Shown here piece after piece: positions 10,223 through 21,806 of a stretch of 64,000 nucleotides of DNA. The translations under genes and the position numbers were made by a program. Within the stretch, counting starts at the first letter, position 1; every line of letters begins with the position of its first letter. The notes below the pieces were generated by a model that worked only from the letters and a program-made list of their open reading frames with translations, made no database searches and was not told the DNA's origin. This DNA is from Jaltomata sinuosa (taxonomy: Eukaryota; Streptophyta; Magnoliopsida; Solanales; Solanaceae), in NCBI GenBank assembly GCA_003996215.1, contig QJPP01001531.1, positions 434,001-498,000 on the forward strand. The letters run 5' to 3'.

Positions 10223-13200
10223 TGTAATGACCCTTCCGGTTATTTCTATGTATACGTTTTCCTTGTGCCGTTAGAGCTTAATTGTAGTGGCCCCAAGTCA
10301 TTTAAGGCTTGTCAGGACCGGTAGTTTTGTGTCGGGTCCATTTGTTTGGTCGTATGATAAGTTTTGAAGACAAGTAAGTCGGCAAAAGTTATCGTAAGTT
10401 TCTTTAATAAATTTTCTGAACTTTGGGTCAAATGTCTCAGAGCTTTTCTCCCAATATATAAAAAGTTAGAAGTCCCCCGAAATACCAAATAGAAGGTCTA
10501 CGAGTCTAGTTTCCAACACATAAAACCTCACATCCAACTGATCTCAGAGTAAATAGTTATGACTGTTTTACCGCGGACTATCAGGCAGGAACCGGGTTGC
10601 GAACCGGGTCGGGTCAAAATCGATCTTAAGCCTCAACTTCACATTTTAAAACGCTATTTAAGTTCTTAAAACAGTGAGAAAACATAAGGGAGGATTCCAA
10701 GAGAGTTCTTGAGTATCAAAATCGTGCGTTGGTGAATTGCGAGCCTAAGTTTGAGAATTTATTAACATCGCGTGTATTTGAAAATATTTTATTTGAAAGT
10801 TGAATTTGGTAAAAAGTTATATTATTATTATCTTTTTAAAATATTTTAAAGGTTTATGAAAAATATTTTTGTTACGATATAATTGTATATGTATTTATTT
10901 TATAAGGTTTTTATACATTGTAATATTTTAACGGAGATAGTAAATTTAGTTATCTTGAAAATTATTATTATAATATAGTAGGTTTTATTTGAAATGATTT
11001 TCTATTAATTATGGTATATTCAAAAAGTTATATATATTTTACCATGAATTTATGCAATACCCGAGTATATACTTAACGGGACGAATTGGTTGCCACCTCC
11101 ACTTCCACGTGGAAGTAGAGGCATTGTACAACAAGGTTAGACAGTATGTTATCATGTAGTGGCATAGAGTAATGATGGTTGGCAAATCCATTTTACATAT
11201 ATAGGCACATCTGCCAAACTTTGGATGTTTGGCAGCATTTAAGTTCATTTGCAAAATTCATCCACACGTTAGTGTGGTATTAAATTTCATTCAATTTGAT
11301 TTCATTTCGGAGCTGTTCGGACTCGAGAATCATTATTCTAGCAGCTTGTCATTGGGCGACAGGTAGGTTACGATTTATTTTCCCTAGACTCCGCATATAT
11401 AGGATAAAATTGTATTAATGGGCATCCTTGGGTTGGTTTATTAGGTTGGTACCACAGACCTCGACCACTTTATTCATGTCCGCCTACTTTTGTTCCTCCG
11501 TTGCTTGTAGTACTTGCCGATATATTTTATTTACCCTTGTGGTCCTGTGAGGCCTTGTTAACTCTGGAAAATAGAAGGTGGGATTTTGGGAATGTCCGCG
11601 CGTCCTGGGCATAGAATTATCCTTCTAGGTTGGTTATGCTTGCTGAGTAGCTGTGGGCCTGTGCAGGGTCGATAGGTTGATTGTGAGCTGCTGGGCAGCT
11701 ATTGTGTATGATCATACCATTTCCATGCATTTAAAGAGGTTTTATCCATGTTTTACTACGGTTTGGGCTTCGGGCCTACTGACACTATTTTCTAAATCTT
11801 GCATGGCCCCGGGGGCCCATTTTTTATGGAAATAATTTGAAAATGGTTTGATTTAACTTGTGAATATTCTTGGGCAAAAGAAAGTAAAATTATGATTTAA
11901 ATCACCAGTTTTACGATTAACGCTAGACTCGGCAGGGCCGGGGTGCTAGTAGAGTTTTCTTGCTATTTGAGATAATTTTAGCCTCGGTCGGACCGAGCAC
12001 TCGAGATGACTTTCTACTGTTTAGACCCGGTTATGCCCGGGCACCCTTGGAGGGGTTTTTTTTTGAGATATTTTCCTACTACTTTAGTCCTGGACAGGGT
12101 CCGGGCGTGCATATTCGAGACTGGGTCTCTATCTTGAAACCGAACTTGCTTCCGGATGACATATTTTGATACTGAGTTTTAGTATGGGGTCAGGGACCTC
12201 CATGGACTTTGCCTTCCGGGCCTGGGGCTGCGGGCTGCGTGTGCCGGAGGAAGGGTATACGGTAGAGTAGAGGTATACGGGCAGTGACCTTCCATGGAAC
12301 CTACCTGCTGGGCCAGATCGGCACCAGAGGAGGTACATACAGAGATACCATTTCACTTGAGATCTTCATGCATCATATCATTCATTGTCTGAGGCTCCAC
12401 CCTTGTTTGTTGTTTGTTGATTGTACGCTCCGGTAGTATGGGATGCCGGAGGGTTTGTTTTCACTTGCTTGTGTTCCTCGGTTGTATGGGTGGTCGGGGG
12501 ACTATTGGTAGACTCTTGCTATTTACTTACAGAATTGTTCCCTGTTACGGTTAAGTATGAAGTTGGTTGTTGCTAGACTGTTAGCTTCTGGATTAGAGAT
12601 TGATATGATTAGTTGAGTTTGATTCATGTCTCTGAGAATGTCTATCATTACTCTTTCCATCTTCATATACTTGAGGTTACCGGTATACCGTCCATTTCGT
12701 AAACTTATTATGTATACACTATTATTGCAAGGACCCCAGGTGCGTTATTTCTTACATTCACCTGTGCATATGGTGTGTATATTCTGCTTACTAGCCTCAC
12801 ATGTGGTTCTGTTGATTTCCCTCTGGGCTAGTTCCTGTGTACCTTTCGTTGATTTCTATGACTACTTGCTTCTGTTCTGTCTGTTACTACACTTTTATCT
12901 TATATGTGCCCAGTCGGCCTATGATACCTACTGGGTACCTTATGCTTCGCATTTGGTGCTCACCCTACCCCCTGCATCGTTTGGTGCAGATCCTACCGTG
13001 GGCTATCGCCGTTAGATCGCTGTGATTCGTGCTTGGAGATCTGTTGGGGACTACTTCAGACTGAGGGTGAGCTCTTGGAGATCGGAGCTTAGCTTTAGTT
13101 TATCTTTTGCTTTATGTACTCTATTACCATTGAGAGACATCTGTATATATTGTTTTGGATCGTTTGCACTCCATGTATGTAGTTTTGGCTCTATACTATG

Positions 13201-13417
13201 ATACCAGGTCTTGGGGTTTGGTTTAGTTTCCGCATATGTATATATATACTCCTGTTATCTATTCTCCTCATCTTACTCTCTTACCTTTGCTTATTAAACT
13301 ATTTTTCCGCTTATTTGTTAGATAGTAGCCCATTACTAACTGTCCTGGGCTACGGGAATTGGTTCGCCTACTGGGGGGTTGTAGGTGCCATCATGACTAA
13401 GAAATTGGGTCGTGACA
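10223..13417 (+). repeat. Element B 5' LTR
   Basis: It begins TGTAATGACCCTTCCGG and ends GGGTCGTGACA. The region around 10571-10616 has repeated GAACCGGGT words just before a TATA-like CTATTTAAG at 10654-10662. The rest is AT-rich and non-coding; ORFs such as 12626-13015 are present in both LTRs simply because the LTRs are copies. Confidence 0.92.
10571..10616. repeat. LTR word-repeat cassette of element B
   Basis: Short GC-rich block with direct repeats of the type AACCGGGT(C/T)G, about 40 bp before a TATA-like sequence. The 3' LTR copy (18963-19000) has a different arrangement of the same word (CCGGATTGCGAACTGGGTCGCG), so the block changed after insertion or during the last replication. 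Confidence 0.55.
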
Positions 13418-13420
13418 ACT

Positions 13421-13432
13421 TGGTATCAGAGC
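13421..13432 (+). other. Element B primer binding site (tRNA-iMet)
   Basis: TGGTATCAGAGC, three bases after the 5' LTR end. The leader 13433-13630 that follows is non-coding and closely resembles the leaders of F, H and J (CTAGTAGAGTC word). Confidence 0.92.
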
Positions 13433-13630
13433 CTTAGGTTCACTGGTGTCATCGGTATAGGAGCCAATGTCTAGTAGAGTCCTGCAGATCGGGGCGGAGA
13501 CGTCCGTAATCAATCTTTGGGAGGCTACAGTGATATTTTAGGAAATTTAACTCTTTCATTGCTTCTAAATCGTGCGTGGAACCCTTGGAATTTCTGGAAA
13601 TCTCTTTTGTTCTACTTCATTCTTCTGCAG

Positions 13631-14985
13631 ATGGTTCGTACGAGATCATCGGCGTCATGCGGAGATGAGCCTCCCACTCCAGCTAAGGGTCGAGGACGCC
13701 CTCGAGCAGTGGCACATGCTAGAGCTGCCAGAGTGGAGGTAGAGCCCGAGCAGCATGTGGATCAGGGGGCAGCCCAGGTACCACCAGCTCCAGCACCAGC
13801 TCCAGTACCAGCTCCAGCACCAGCTCTAGCACCAGCTCCAGCACCATCTCCAGTGCTAGCTCCAGTGCCCACTTCTGTGCCAGCTCCAGCCGCAGCTCAG
13901 TCTCCAGATATTCAGGGATTACTATTACAGCTTTTGGGTGTGATTGGAGAGCGGCCTTCTGAGGTAGCGCAGACATCCGCTCAGGGGGCAGCCCTGGGTG
14001 AACAGAGCTTAGGAGCGCATCCTGCTACTATGGCTCCCCGTACAGAGGTCATTCCGGTTCCATCTGTTGCACAGCCTCTTTCTCCTCGCCCAGCTATGAC
14101 AGAGTCAGAGTAGAAGGCGTTGGGTAGGTTTTTGAGGTTAGCACCTCCGAGGTTTGCTGGTACTTCTGGACAGGATCCACATGACTTTATTACTACCTGT
14201 GAGGAGATGTTGCATCATTTGGGTTTGTTGGAGACTCACGGGGTTGGTTATACTACCTATCAGTTGGAGGGCCCAGCGAAGTTATGGTGCAGGTCCCAGG
14301 TTGCTTGTAGACCACCATCATCACCTCTTTTGACCTGGTCTGAGTTTTATGAGGCCTTTATGGCCAAATTCCTACCACAGAGTGATCGTGAGTGTCGCAG
14401 GGAGCAGTTTACTCACCTCATGCAGGGTCTACGACTATCTCGGAGTATGAGACCCGTTTTCATCAGCTAGCACCATTTGGAGTTATGATCATTCCTACCG
14501 AGGCAGATAGGATTCGCAGATTTATATGGGGTTTGAGGCCAGAGATCAGGCAGCACACTGAGATATTTATTACCGGTGGTCGATCATTTTAGGCTATCGT
14601 AGACTATGCCCGCACTGTGGAGGACTTACAGCGATATGATCAGGGGTCCAGAGATAAGAGGCCTCGACATCAGGGTGTCTATAGTCGTTCCAGATATGGT
14701 GGTAGAGGTCCTATCCAGTGGAGCCGGGGTTATCATCCACAGCAGCACCAGGGTCAGTCCAGCCGACCGGTTCAGTCTTCCCTTCAGACTTTCGGTAGTA
14801 CCCAGTTAGAGCAGGGTCAGAACAGCCATCAGGGCTATAGCGGCCAGTCTTCGAGAGGTACAGTTTCTGGGGCATCAGGTCATGGTGGTCATACGGGATC
14901 TGGTGGTTCATCTCGACTGAGTAGGCCATCAGGGGCTTGTTTTACTTATGGTGCGATTAGTCATTTTGCTAGAGATTGCCCTTAG
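13631..14985 (+). pseudogene. Element B gag pseudogene with Pro/Ala repeat
   Basis: ATG at 13631 (MVRTRSSAS) follows a CAG, as in H and J. A Pro/Ala low-complexity tract, residues about 50-85, is encoded by tandem CCAGCTCCAGCA-like units at about 13778-13890; the matching region of H is much shorter. Stops: TAG at 14111 before the capsid part, a frameshift near 14425, TAG at 14590 and TAG at 14983. The capsid region (FLRLAPPRFAGTSGQDPHDFI, from about 14130) is clear. The zinc knuckle near 14938 reads CFTYGAISHFARDC, so its second Cys is Tyr. Encodes no intact Gag. Confidence 0.9.
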
Positions 14986-15171
14986 CAGGGTACAGTTCAG
15001 CTGGCCGAGCCTTTATGAGCAGTTCAGCCTCCGGCTAGAGGGGATGGTCGTCAAGGGAGAGGTGGTGCTTCACGCGGCAGAGCAGGTGGTAGGGATGGCG
15101 ATTGGGCAGGTGGAGGTCATTGTCAATTTTACGCGGTCCCTAGGAGACCAGAGACAGAGGCCTCAGATGTT

Positions 15172-18100
15172 GTGATTACAGGTACGATTTCTGTGTGCCA
15201 TCAGTCTGCTCTGGCTTTATTTGATCCTGGATCCACTTGTTCATATGCATCTGCCTACTTTGTGCCTTGTTTGGGGTTGGCTAGTGAACCATTATCTGTT
15301 CCTATTTCTGTTTCGACCCCAGCAGGAGAGTCTTTAGTAGTGGATCAGATTGTGAGATCTTGTATGCTATCTATTGGTAATTCAGAGACTTGGGGTGATT
15401 TGATGATTCTTGATATGCTAGATTTTGATGTGATACTGGGAATGGACTGGTTATCCCCTCACCGTGTGGTTTTGGATTGTTATGCCAAGACCATTACCAT
15501 AGTTGTGCCCGGTGTATCCCCGGTTGTGTGGCAGGGTTCTGTTAGCCATGCACCATCTGGGATCATCTCTTGCCTTCGAGCTAGGAAGTTGATTTCCCGT
15601 GGGTGTTTAGCTTATCTAGCATATGTCCGAGATGTTAGTGCTGACCCTACTTCTCCTGAGTCTGTTCCTGTGGTTAGAGACTTCCTTGATGTGTTTTCTA
15701 CCGACATGCCAGGCCTTCCACCTGAGAGAGATATTGATTTCGCTATTGAGCTAGAGCCGTGCACCAGGCCCATTTCTATTTCTCCTTACCGTATGGATCC
15801 TGCTGAGTTGAGGAAACTTAAGGAGCAGCTCCAGGATCTGTTAGCTAAGGGGTTTATTAGACCTAGTGTGTCACCTTGGGGTGCTCCTGTTCTCTTTATG
15901 AAGAAGAAGGATGGGTCGATGCGCATGTGTATTGATTATCGACAGCTGAATAGGGTGACACTGAAGAATAGGTATCCGATGCCGAGGATTGATGATTTGT
16001 TTGACCAGCTTCAGGGTTCAGTCGTGTTTTTGAAGATTGATTTGAGGTCTGGCTACCATCAGTTGAGGATTAGGATGGAGGACATCCCTAAGACAGCATT
16101 CAGGACACGTTATGGCCATTATGAGTTCCTGGTGATGTCTTTTGGGTTGACTAACGCCCCCGCAGCCTTTATGAACTTGATGCACACAGTTCTTGGCCCG
16201 TATTTGGACTCATTTATGAGAGTTTTTATAGACGACATCTTGGTATACTCACGTAGTAGAGATGAGCATGAGAAGCACTTGAGGGTTATACTCCAGACTA
16301 TGAGAGATTATCGGCTTTATGCCAAGTTCTCAAAGTGCGAGTTTTGGCTTGAGTCAGTTGCATTCCTAGGGCTGGTGGTGTCTAAGGATGGGATTAGGGT
16401 TGACCCGGGAAAGATTTCTGCATTTTGTGATTGGCCTAGACTTACTACTGCTACTGAGGTCCGCAGCTTTATTGGGTTAGTAGATAACTACAGACGGTTC
16501 ATTGAGGGATTTTCCTCCATAGCAGCACCCTTGACTATGCTGACTAGGAAGGATGTCCCATTTCAGTGGTCAGATTAGTGTGAGGATAGCTTCAAGAGGC
16601 TTAAGGCCTTATTGACTTCAGCTCCAGTTTTGACTTTACCAGTTGAGGGTCAGAGCTTCTCCGTGTATTGTGATACTTCTGGGGTTGGTCTTGGTTGTGT
16701 GTTGATGCAGCAGGGTCGAGTAATAGCATATGCGTCGAGGCAACTGAAGGTTCACGAGCGCAACTACCCCACTCATGACTTAGAGTTGGCGGCGGTAGTT
16801 TTTGCGCTCAAGATCTGGAGGCATTACCTATATGGAGTTCACTGTGAGATCTTCACCGATCACCGTAGTCTTCAGTATATCACGAGTCAGCGAGAGTTGA
16901 ACTCGAGACAGAGGAGATGGGTCGAGTTACTGAAGGACTGTGACTTCACTATTCTGTATCATCCGGGCAAGGCAAATGTGGTAGCGGATGCCTTGAGTCA
17001 GAAGGCAGTGAGTATGGGTAGCCTAGCTTCTCTTTCAGTTTCAGAGCGACCGTTGGCCTTGGACATCCAGTCCTTGGCTAACTGTTTGGTTAGGCTTGAC
17101 TTGTCGGATCCTAGCAGAGTTCTCGCCAGTGTTGAGGTTCGTTCTACTTTGATTGATCAGATTCAGAGCCGTCAGTTTGAGGATCAGCAGTTGTGTGGCC
17201 TTCGTGATAGGGTTGTTCAGGGTGAGACCAGTCGGGCTACTCTAGATTCAGATGGGGTTCTGAGGTTTGATAGTCGCCTTTGTGTTCCGAGGATTAGTGA
17301 TTTGATTCAGTTGATACTTCATGAGGCACATTGTACTAGATACTCCATTCACCCTGGCACAACAAAGATGTATAGAGACTTGAGGCAGCTTTACTGGTGG
17401 AGTGGTATGAAGCGGGATATAGCGGATTTCGTATCTCGATGCTTGAACTGTCAGCAGGTTAAGTTCGAGCATATGAGACCTGGTGGTTTGATGCAGCGAC
17501 TTCCCATTCCTGAGTGGAGGTGGGAAGGGATTACTATAGACTTCGTTGTTGGTTTGCCTCGTACTTCTCATGGGTTTGATTCCATATGGGTAATTGTTGA
17601 TAGGCTGACTAAGTCAACATATTTCTTGTCGGTTCAAACTTCTTATGGTTCAGAGAGGTTAGCTCAGATCTACCTTCGTGAGATCGTTCGGTTGCATGGG
17701 GTCCCAGCTTCTATTATTTCAGACCGCGGCACTCAGTTCACATCTTAGTTTAGGAGGGCTATTCAGCGAGATTTGGGTACAGAGGTTCATCTTAGTACTG
17801 CCTTCCACCCTCAGACAGATGGCCAGTCCGAGAGGACCATTCAGATTCTGGAGGACATGCTTCGGGCCTGTGTTCTTGACTTTGGAGGTTCTTGGGATTA
17901 GTTTGTTCCCTTGGAAGAGTTTGCTTATAATTACAGCTTCCATTCGAGTATCGGCATGGCACCTTTTGAGGCTTTGTATGGCCGGCGTTGTAGATCACCG
18001 GTAGGTTAGTTTGATGGTTTTAGTTCTAGGCCACAGAGCACAGATTTTCTTCGAGATTCCTTAGATCAGGTCCGAGCGATTCAGGACAGACTTCGGGCAG

Positions 18101-18624
18101 CTCAGAGCAGGCAGAAGAGTTATGCTGATCGTAGGCGTCGTGCCTTGGAGTTTAGTGTCGGTGACTTGGTGTTTCTCCGTGTATCGTACATGAAGGGCGT
18201 GATGAGATTTGGTAGGCGAGGCAAGCTTAGCCCCAGGTATATTGGGCCATTTGAGATTCTTCAAAGGGTTGGTAGCGTTACTTATCAGCTAGCTTTGCCT
18301 CCGATGTTTTCAGCTATACATCCTGTATTTCATGTTTTGATGTTGCGTCGGTATGTCCCAAATGAGTCTCATGTGTTGTAGTGGGATTCAGTTCAGTTGG
18401 GTGAGGGTTTAGCCTTTGTTGAGGAACCGGCGGCTATTTTGGCCAGAGATGTCAGGAGATTGAGGTATCGAGAGATCCCGGTTGTTAAGGTTCAGTGGAG
18501 GCACCGTCCAGTCGAGGAGGCTACCTGGGAGACCGAGAGAGATATGCCGGCTCAGTATCTGCAGCTGTTTGAGCCTTCAGTTACCCTCTTGACCTTGACT
18601 TTCGAGGACGAAAGTCCTTTTTAG
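15172..18624 (+). pseudogene. Element B pol pseudogene: PR-RT-RNH-INT-chromodomain
   Basis: Protease motif FDPGST at residues 17-22 of the 468-aa first open part (DPG instead of DTG/DSG, as in H and J). RT: CIDYRQLNRVTLKNRYPMP and an intact FIDD with the Asp pair at 16231-16236. TAG at 16576 replaces the CAG that H still has. RNase H: YCDTSG (Asp codon 16672) to HPGKANVVADALS. Integrase: HHCC finger near 17330-17460, catalytic Asp 17539, Asp 17722, Glu 17830 (35 residues between the last two). Stops at 17746, about 17899 and about 18007. The C-terminal GPF block is near 18220, TAG follows at about 18379, and a chromodomain near 18430-18560 (KVQWRHRPVEEATWETE) ends at 18624. Confidence 0.92.
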
Positions 18625-18634
18625 TAGTGGATGA
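18625..18634 (+). other. Element B purine tract
   Basis: AGTGGATGA directly before TGTAATGACCC; a weakly purine-rich plus-strand primer. H has the same sequence at its 3' LTR boundary (about 53716-53725). Confidence 0.55.
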
Positions 18635-21600
18635 TGTAATGACCCTTCCGGTTATTTTCACGTATACGTTTTCCTTGTGCCGTTAGAGCTTGATTGGAGC
18701 GGCCCCAAGTCATTTAAGGCTTGTCGGGACTGGTAGTTCGGTGCCGGGTCCATTTGTTTGGTCGTATGATAAGTTTTGAAGACAAGTAAGTCGGCAAAAG
18801 TTATCGTAAGTTTCTTTAATAAATTTTCTGAACTTTGGGTCAGATGTCTCAGAGCTTTTCTCCCAATATATAAAGAGTTAGAAGTCCCCCGAAATACCAA
18901 ATCGAAGGTCTACGAGTCTAGTTTCCAACGCAGAAAACCTCACGTCCAACTCATCTCGGAGTAACCGGATTGCGAACTGGGTCGCGAACCGGGTCGGGTC
19001 AAAATCGATCTTAAGCCTCAACTTCACGTTTTAAAACGCCATTTCAGTTCTGAAACAGTGAGAAAACATAAGAGAGGATCCCAAGAGAGTTCTTGAGTAT
19101 CAAAATCGTGCGTTGGTGAATTGCGAGCCTAAGTTTTAGAATTTATTAACATCGCGTGTATTTGAAAATATTTTATTTGAAAGTTGAATTTGGTAAAAAG
19201 TTATATTATTATTACCTTTTTAAAATATTTTAAAGGTTTATGAGAAATATTTTTGTTACGATATAATTGTATATGTATTTATTTTATAAGGTTTTTATAT
19301 ATTGTAATATTTTAACGGAGCTAGTAAATTTAGTTATGTTGAAAATTATTATTATAATATAGTAGATTTTATTTGAAATGATTTTCTATTAATTATGGTA
19401 TATTCAAAAAGTTATATATATTTTACCATGAATTTATGCAATATCCGAGTATATACTTAACGGGACGAATTGGTTGCCACCTCCACTTCCACGTGGAAGT
19501 GGAGGCATTGTACAACAAGGTTAGGCAGTATGTTATCATGTAGTGGCATAGAGTAATGATGGTTGGCAAATCCATTTTACATATATATGCACATCTTCCA
19601 AACTTTGGATGTTTGGCAGCATTTAAGTTCCTTTGCAAAATTCATCCACACGTTAGTGTGGTATTAAATTTCATTCAATTTGATTTCATTTCGGAGCGGT
19701 TCGGACTCGGGAATCATCATTCTAGCAGCTTGTCATCGGGCGACAGGTAGGTTACGGTTTATTTTCCCTAGACTCCGCATATATAGGATAAAATTGTATT
19801 AATGGGCATCCTTGGGTTGGTTTATTAGGTTGGTACCACAGACCTCGACCGCTTTATTCATGTTCGCCTACTTTTGTTCCTCCGTTGTTTGTAGTATTTG
19901 CCGATATATTTTATTTACCCTTGTGGTCCTGTGAGGCCTTGTTGACTCTGGAACATAGAAGGTGGGATTTTGGAAATGTCCGCGAGTCCTGGGCATAGAA
20001 TTATCCTTCTAGGCTGGTTATGCTTGCTGAGTAGCTGTGGGCCTGTGCAGGGTCGATAGGTTGATTGTGAGCTGCTGGGCAGCTATTGTGTTTGATCATA
20101 CCATTTCCATGCATTTAAAGAGGTTTTATCCATGTTTTACTACGGTTTGGGCTTCGGGCCTACTGACACTATTTTCTAAACCTTGCATGGCCTCGGGGGC
20201 CTATTTTTGATGGAAATAATTTGGAAATGGTTTGATTTAACTTGTGAATATTCTTGGGCAAAATAAATTAAAATTATGATTTAAATCACCAGTTTTACGA
20301 TTAATGCTAGACTCGGCAGGGCCGGGGTGCTAGTTGAGTTTTTTTGCTATTTGAGATAATTTTAGCCTCGGTCGGACCGAGCACCCGAGATGACTTTCTA
20401 CTGTTTAGACCCGGTTATGCCTGGGCACCCTTGGAGGGGTTTTGTTTTGAGATATTTTCCTACTACTTTAGTCCTGGACAGGGTCTGGGCGTGCATATTC
20501 GAGACTAGGTCTCTATCTTGAAACCAGACTTGCTTTCGGACGACATGTTTTGATACTGAGTTTTAGTATGGGGTCAGGGACCTCCATGGACTTTGCCTTC
20601 CGGTCCTGGGGCTGCGGGCTGCGTGTGCCGGAGGAAGGGTATACGGTGGAGTAGAGGTATACGGGCAGTGACCTTCCATGGAACCTACCTGCTGGGCCGG
20701 ATCGGCACCGAAGGAGGTACATACAGAGATACCATTTCACTTGAGATCTTCATGCATCATATCATTCATTGTCTGAGGCTCCACCCTTGTTTGTTGTTTG
20801 TTGATTGTACGCTCCGGTAGTATAGGATGACGGAGGGTTTGTTTTCACTTGTTTATGTTCCTCGGTTGTATGGGCGGCCCGGGGACTGTAGGTAGACTCT
20901 TGCTATTTACTTACAGAATTGTTCCCTGTTACGGTTAAGTATGAAGTTGGCTGCTGCTAGACTGTTAGCTTCTGGATTTGATATTGATATGATTAGTTGA
21001 GTTTGATTCATGTCTCTGAGCATGTCTATCATTACTCTTTCCCTCTTCATATACTTGAGGTTACCGGTATACCGTCCATTTCGTAAACTTATTATGTATA
21101 CACTTTTATTGCAAGGACCCCAGGTGCGTTATTTCTTACATTCACCTGTGCCTATGGTGTGTATATTCTGCTTACTGGCCTCACATGCGGTTCTGTTGAT
21201 TTCCCTTTGGGCTAGTTCCTGCGTACCTTTCGTTGATTTCTGTGACTACTTGCTTCTGTTCTGTCTGTTACTACGCTTTTATCTTATATGTGCCCAGTTG
21301 GCCTATGATACCTACTGGGTACCTTATGCTTCGCATTTGGTGCTCACCCTACCCCCTGCATCGTTTGGTGCATATCCTAGCGTGGGCTATCGCCATTAGA
21401 TCGCTGTGATTCGTGCTTGGAGATATGTTGGGGACTACTTCAGATTGAGGGTGAGCTCTTGGCGATCGAAGCTTAGCTTTAGTTTATCTTTTGCTTTATG
21501 TACTCTATTATCATTCAGAGACATCTGTATATATTGTTTTGGATCATTTGCACTCCATGTATGTAGTTTTGGCTCTATACTATGATACCAGGTCTTGGGG

Positions 21601-21801
21601 TTTGGTTTAGTTTCCGCATATGTATATATATACTCATGTTATCTATTCTCCTCATCTTACTCTCTTACCTTTTCTTATTAAACTATTCTTCCGCTTATTT
21701 GTTAGATAGTAGCCCATTACTAATTGTCCTGGGCTACGGGAATTGGTTCGCCTACTGGGGGGTTGTAGGTGCCATCATGACTGAGAAATTGAGTCGTGAC
21801 A
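18635..21801 (+). repeat. Element B 3' LTR
   Basis: It begins TGTAATGACCCTTCCGG and ends GAGTCGTGACA at 21801. It matches the 5' LTR along its full length with scattered single-base differences and an indel near 18960. Confidence 0.92.
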
Positions 21802-21806
21802 ATTTT
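21802..21806. other. Right target-site duplication of element B (ATTTT)
   Basis: ATTTT after the GTGACA end, identical to 10218-10222. Sequence beyond it continues the integrase of C on the minus strand. Confidence 0.92.

Larger units (their letters stand above)
10223..21801 (+). mobile_element. Element B: complete but mutated Tekay-type chromovirus, 11.6 kb
   Basis: The most complete element in the window: 5' LTR of 3195 bp, tRNA-Met primer site, gag, pol with PR-RT-RNH-INT-chromodomain, 3' LTR of 3167 bp, and perfect 5-bp target duplications. It sits on the plus strand within the minus-strand integrase of C, at a point equivalent to the codons before the zinc finger (VGELR / ILIEAH). The LTRs agree closely apart from scattered substitutions and one indel of about 30 bases around 10550-10600. 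All main domains can be read, but gag and pol have several stops and one frameshift, so it is probably not autonomous. Confidence 0.93.

Noticed and set aside
12626..13015. 129-codon hydrophobic ORF in the B 5' LTR, repeated at 21010-21399
   Set aside because: Both copies lie at the same place in the two LTRs of one element, which explains the conservation. The H LTR does not keep the frame.
13719..13976. Minus-strand ORF with a Leu/Val/Glu repeat
   Set aside because: It is the antisense shadow of the Pro/Ala tract in gag of B.
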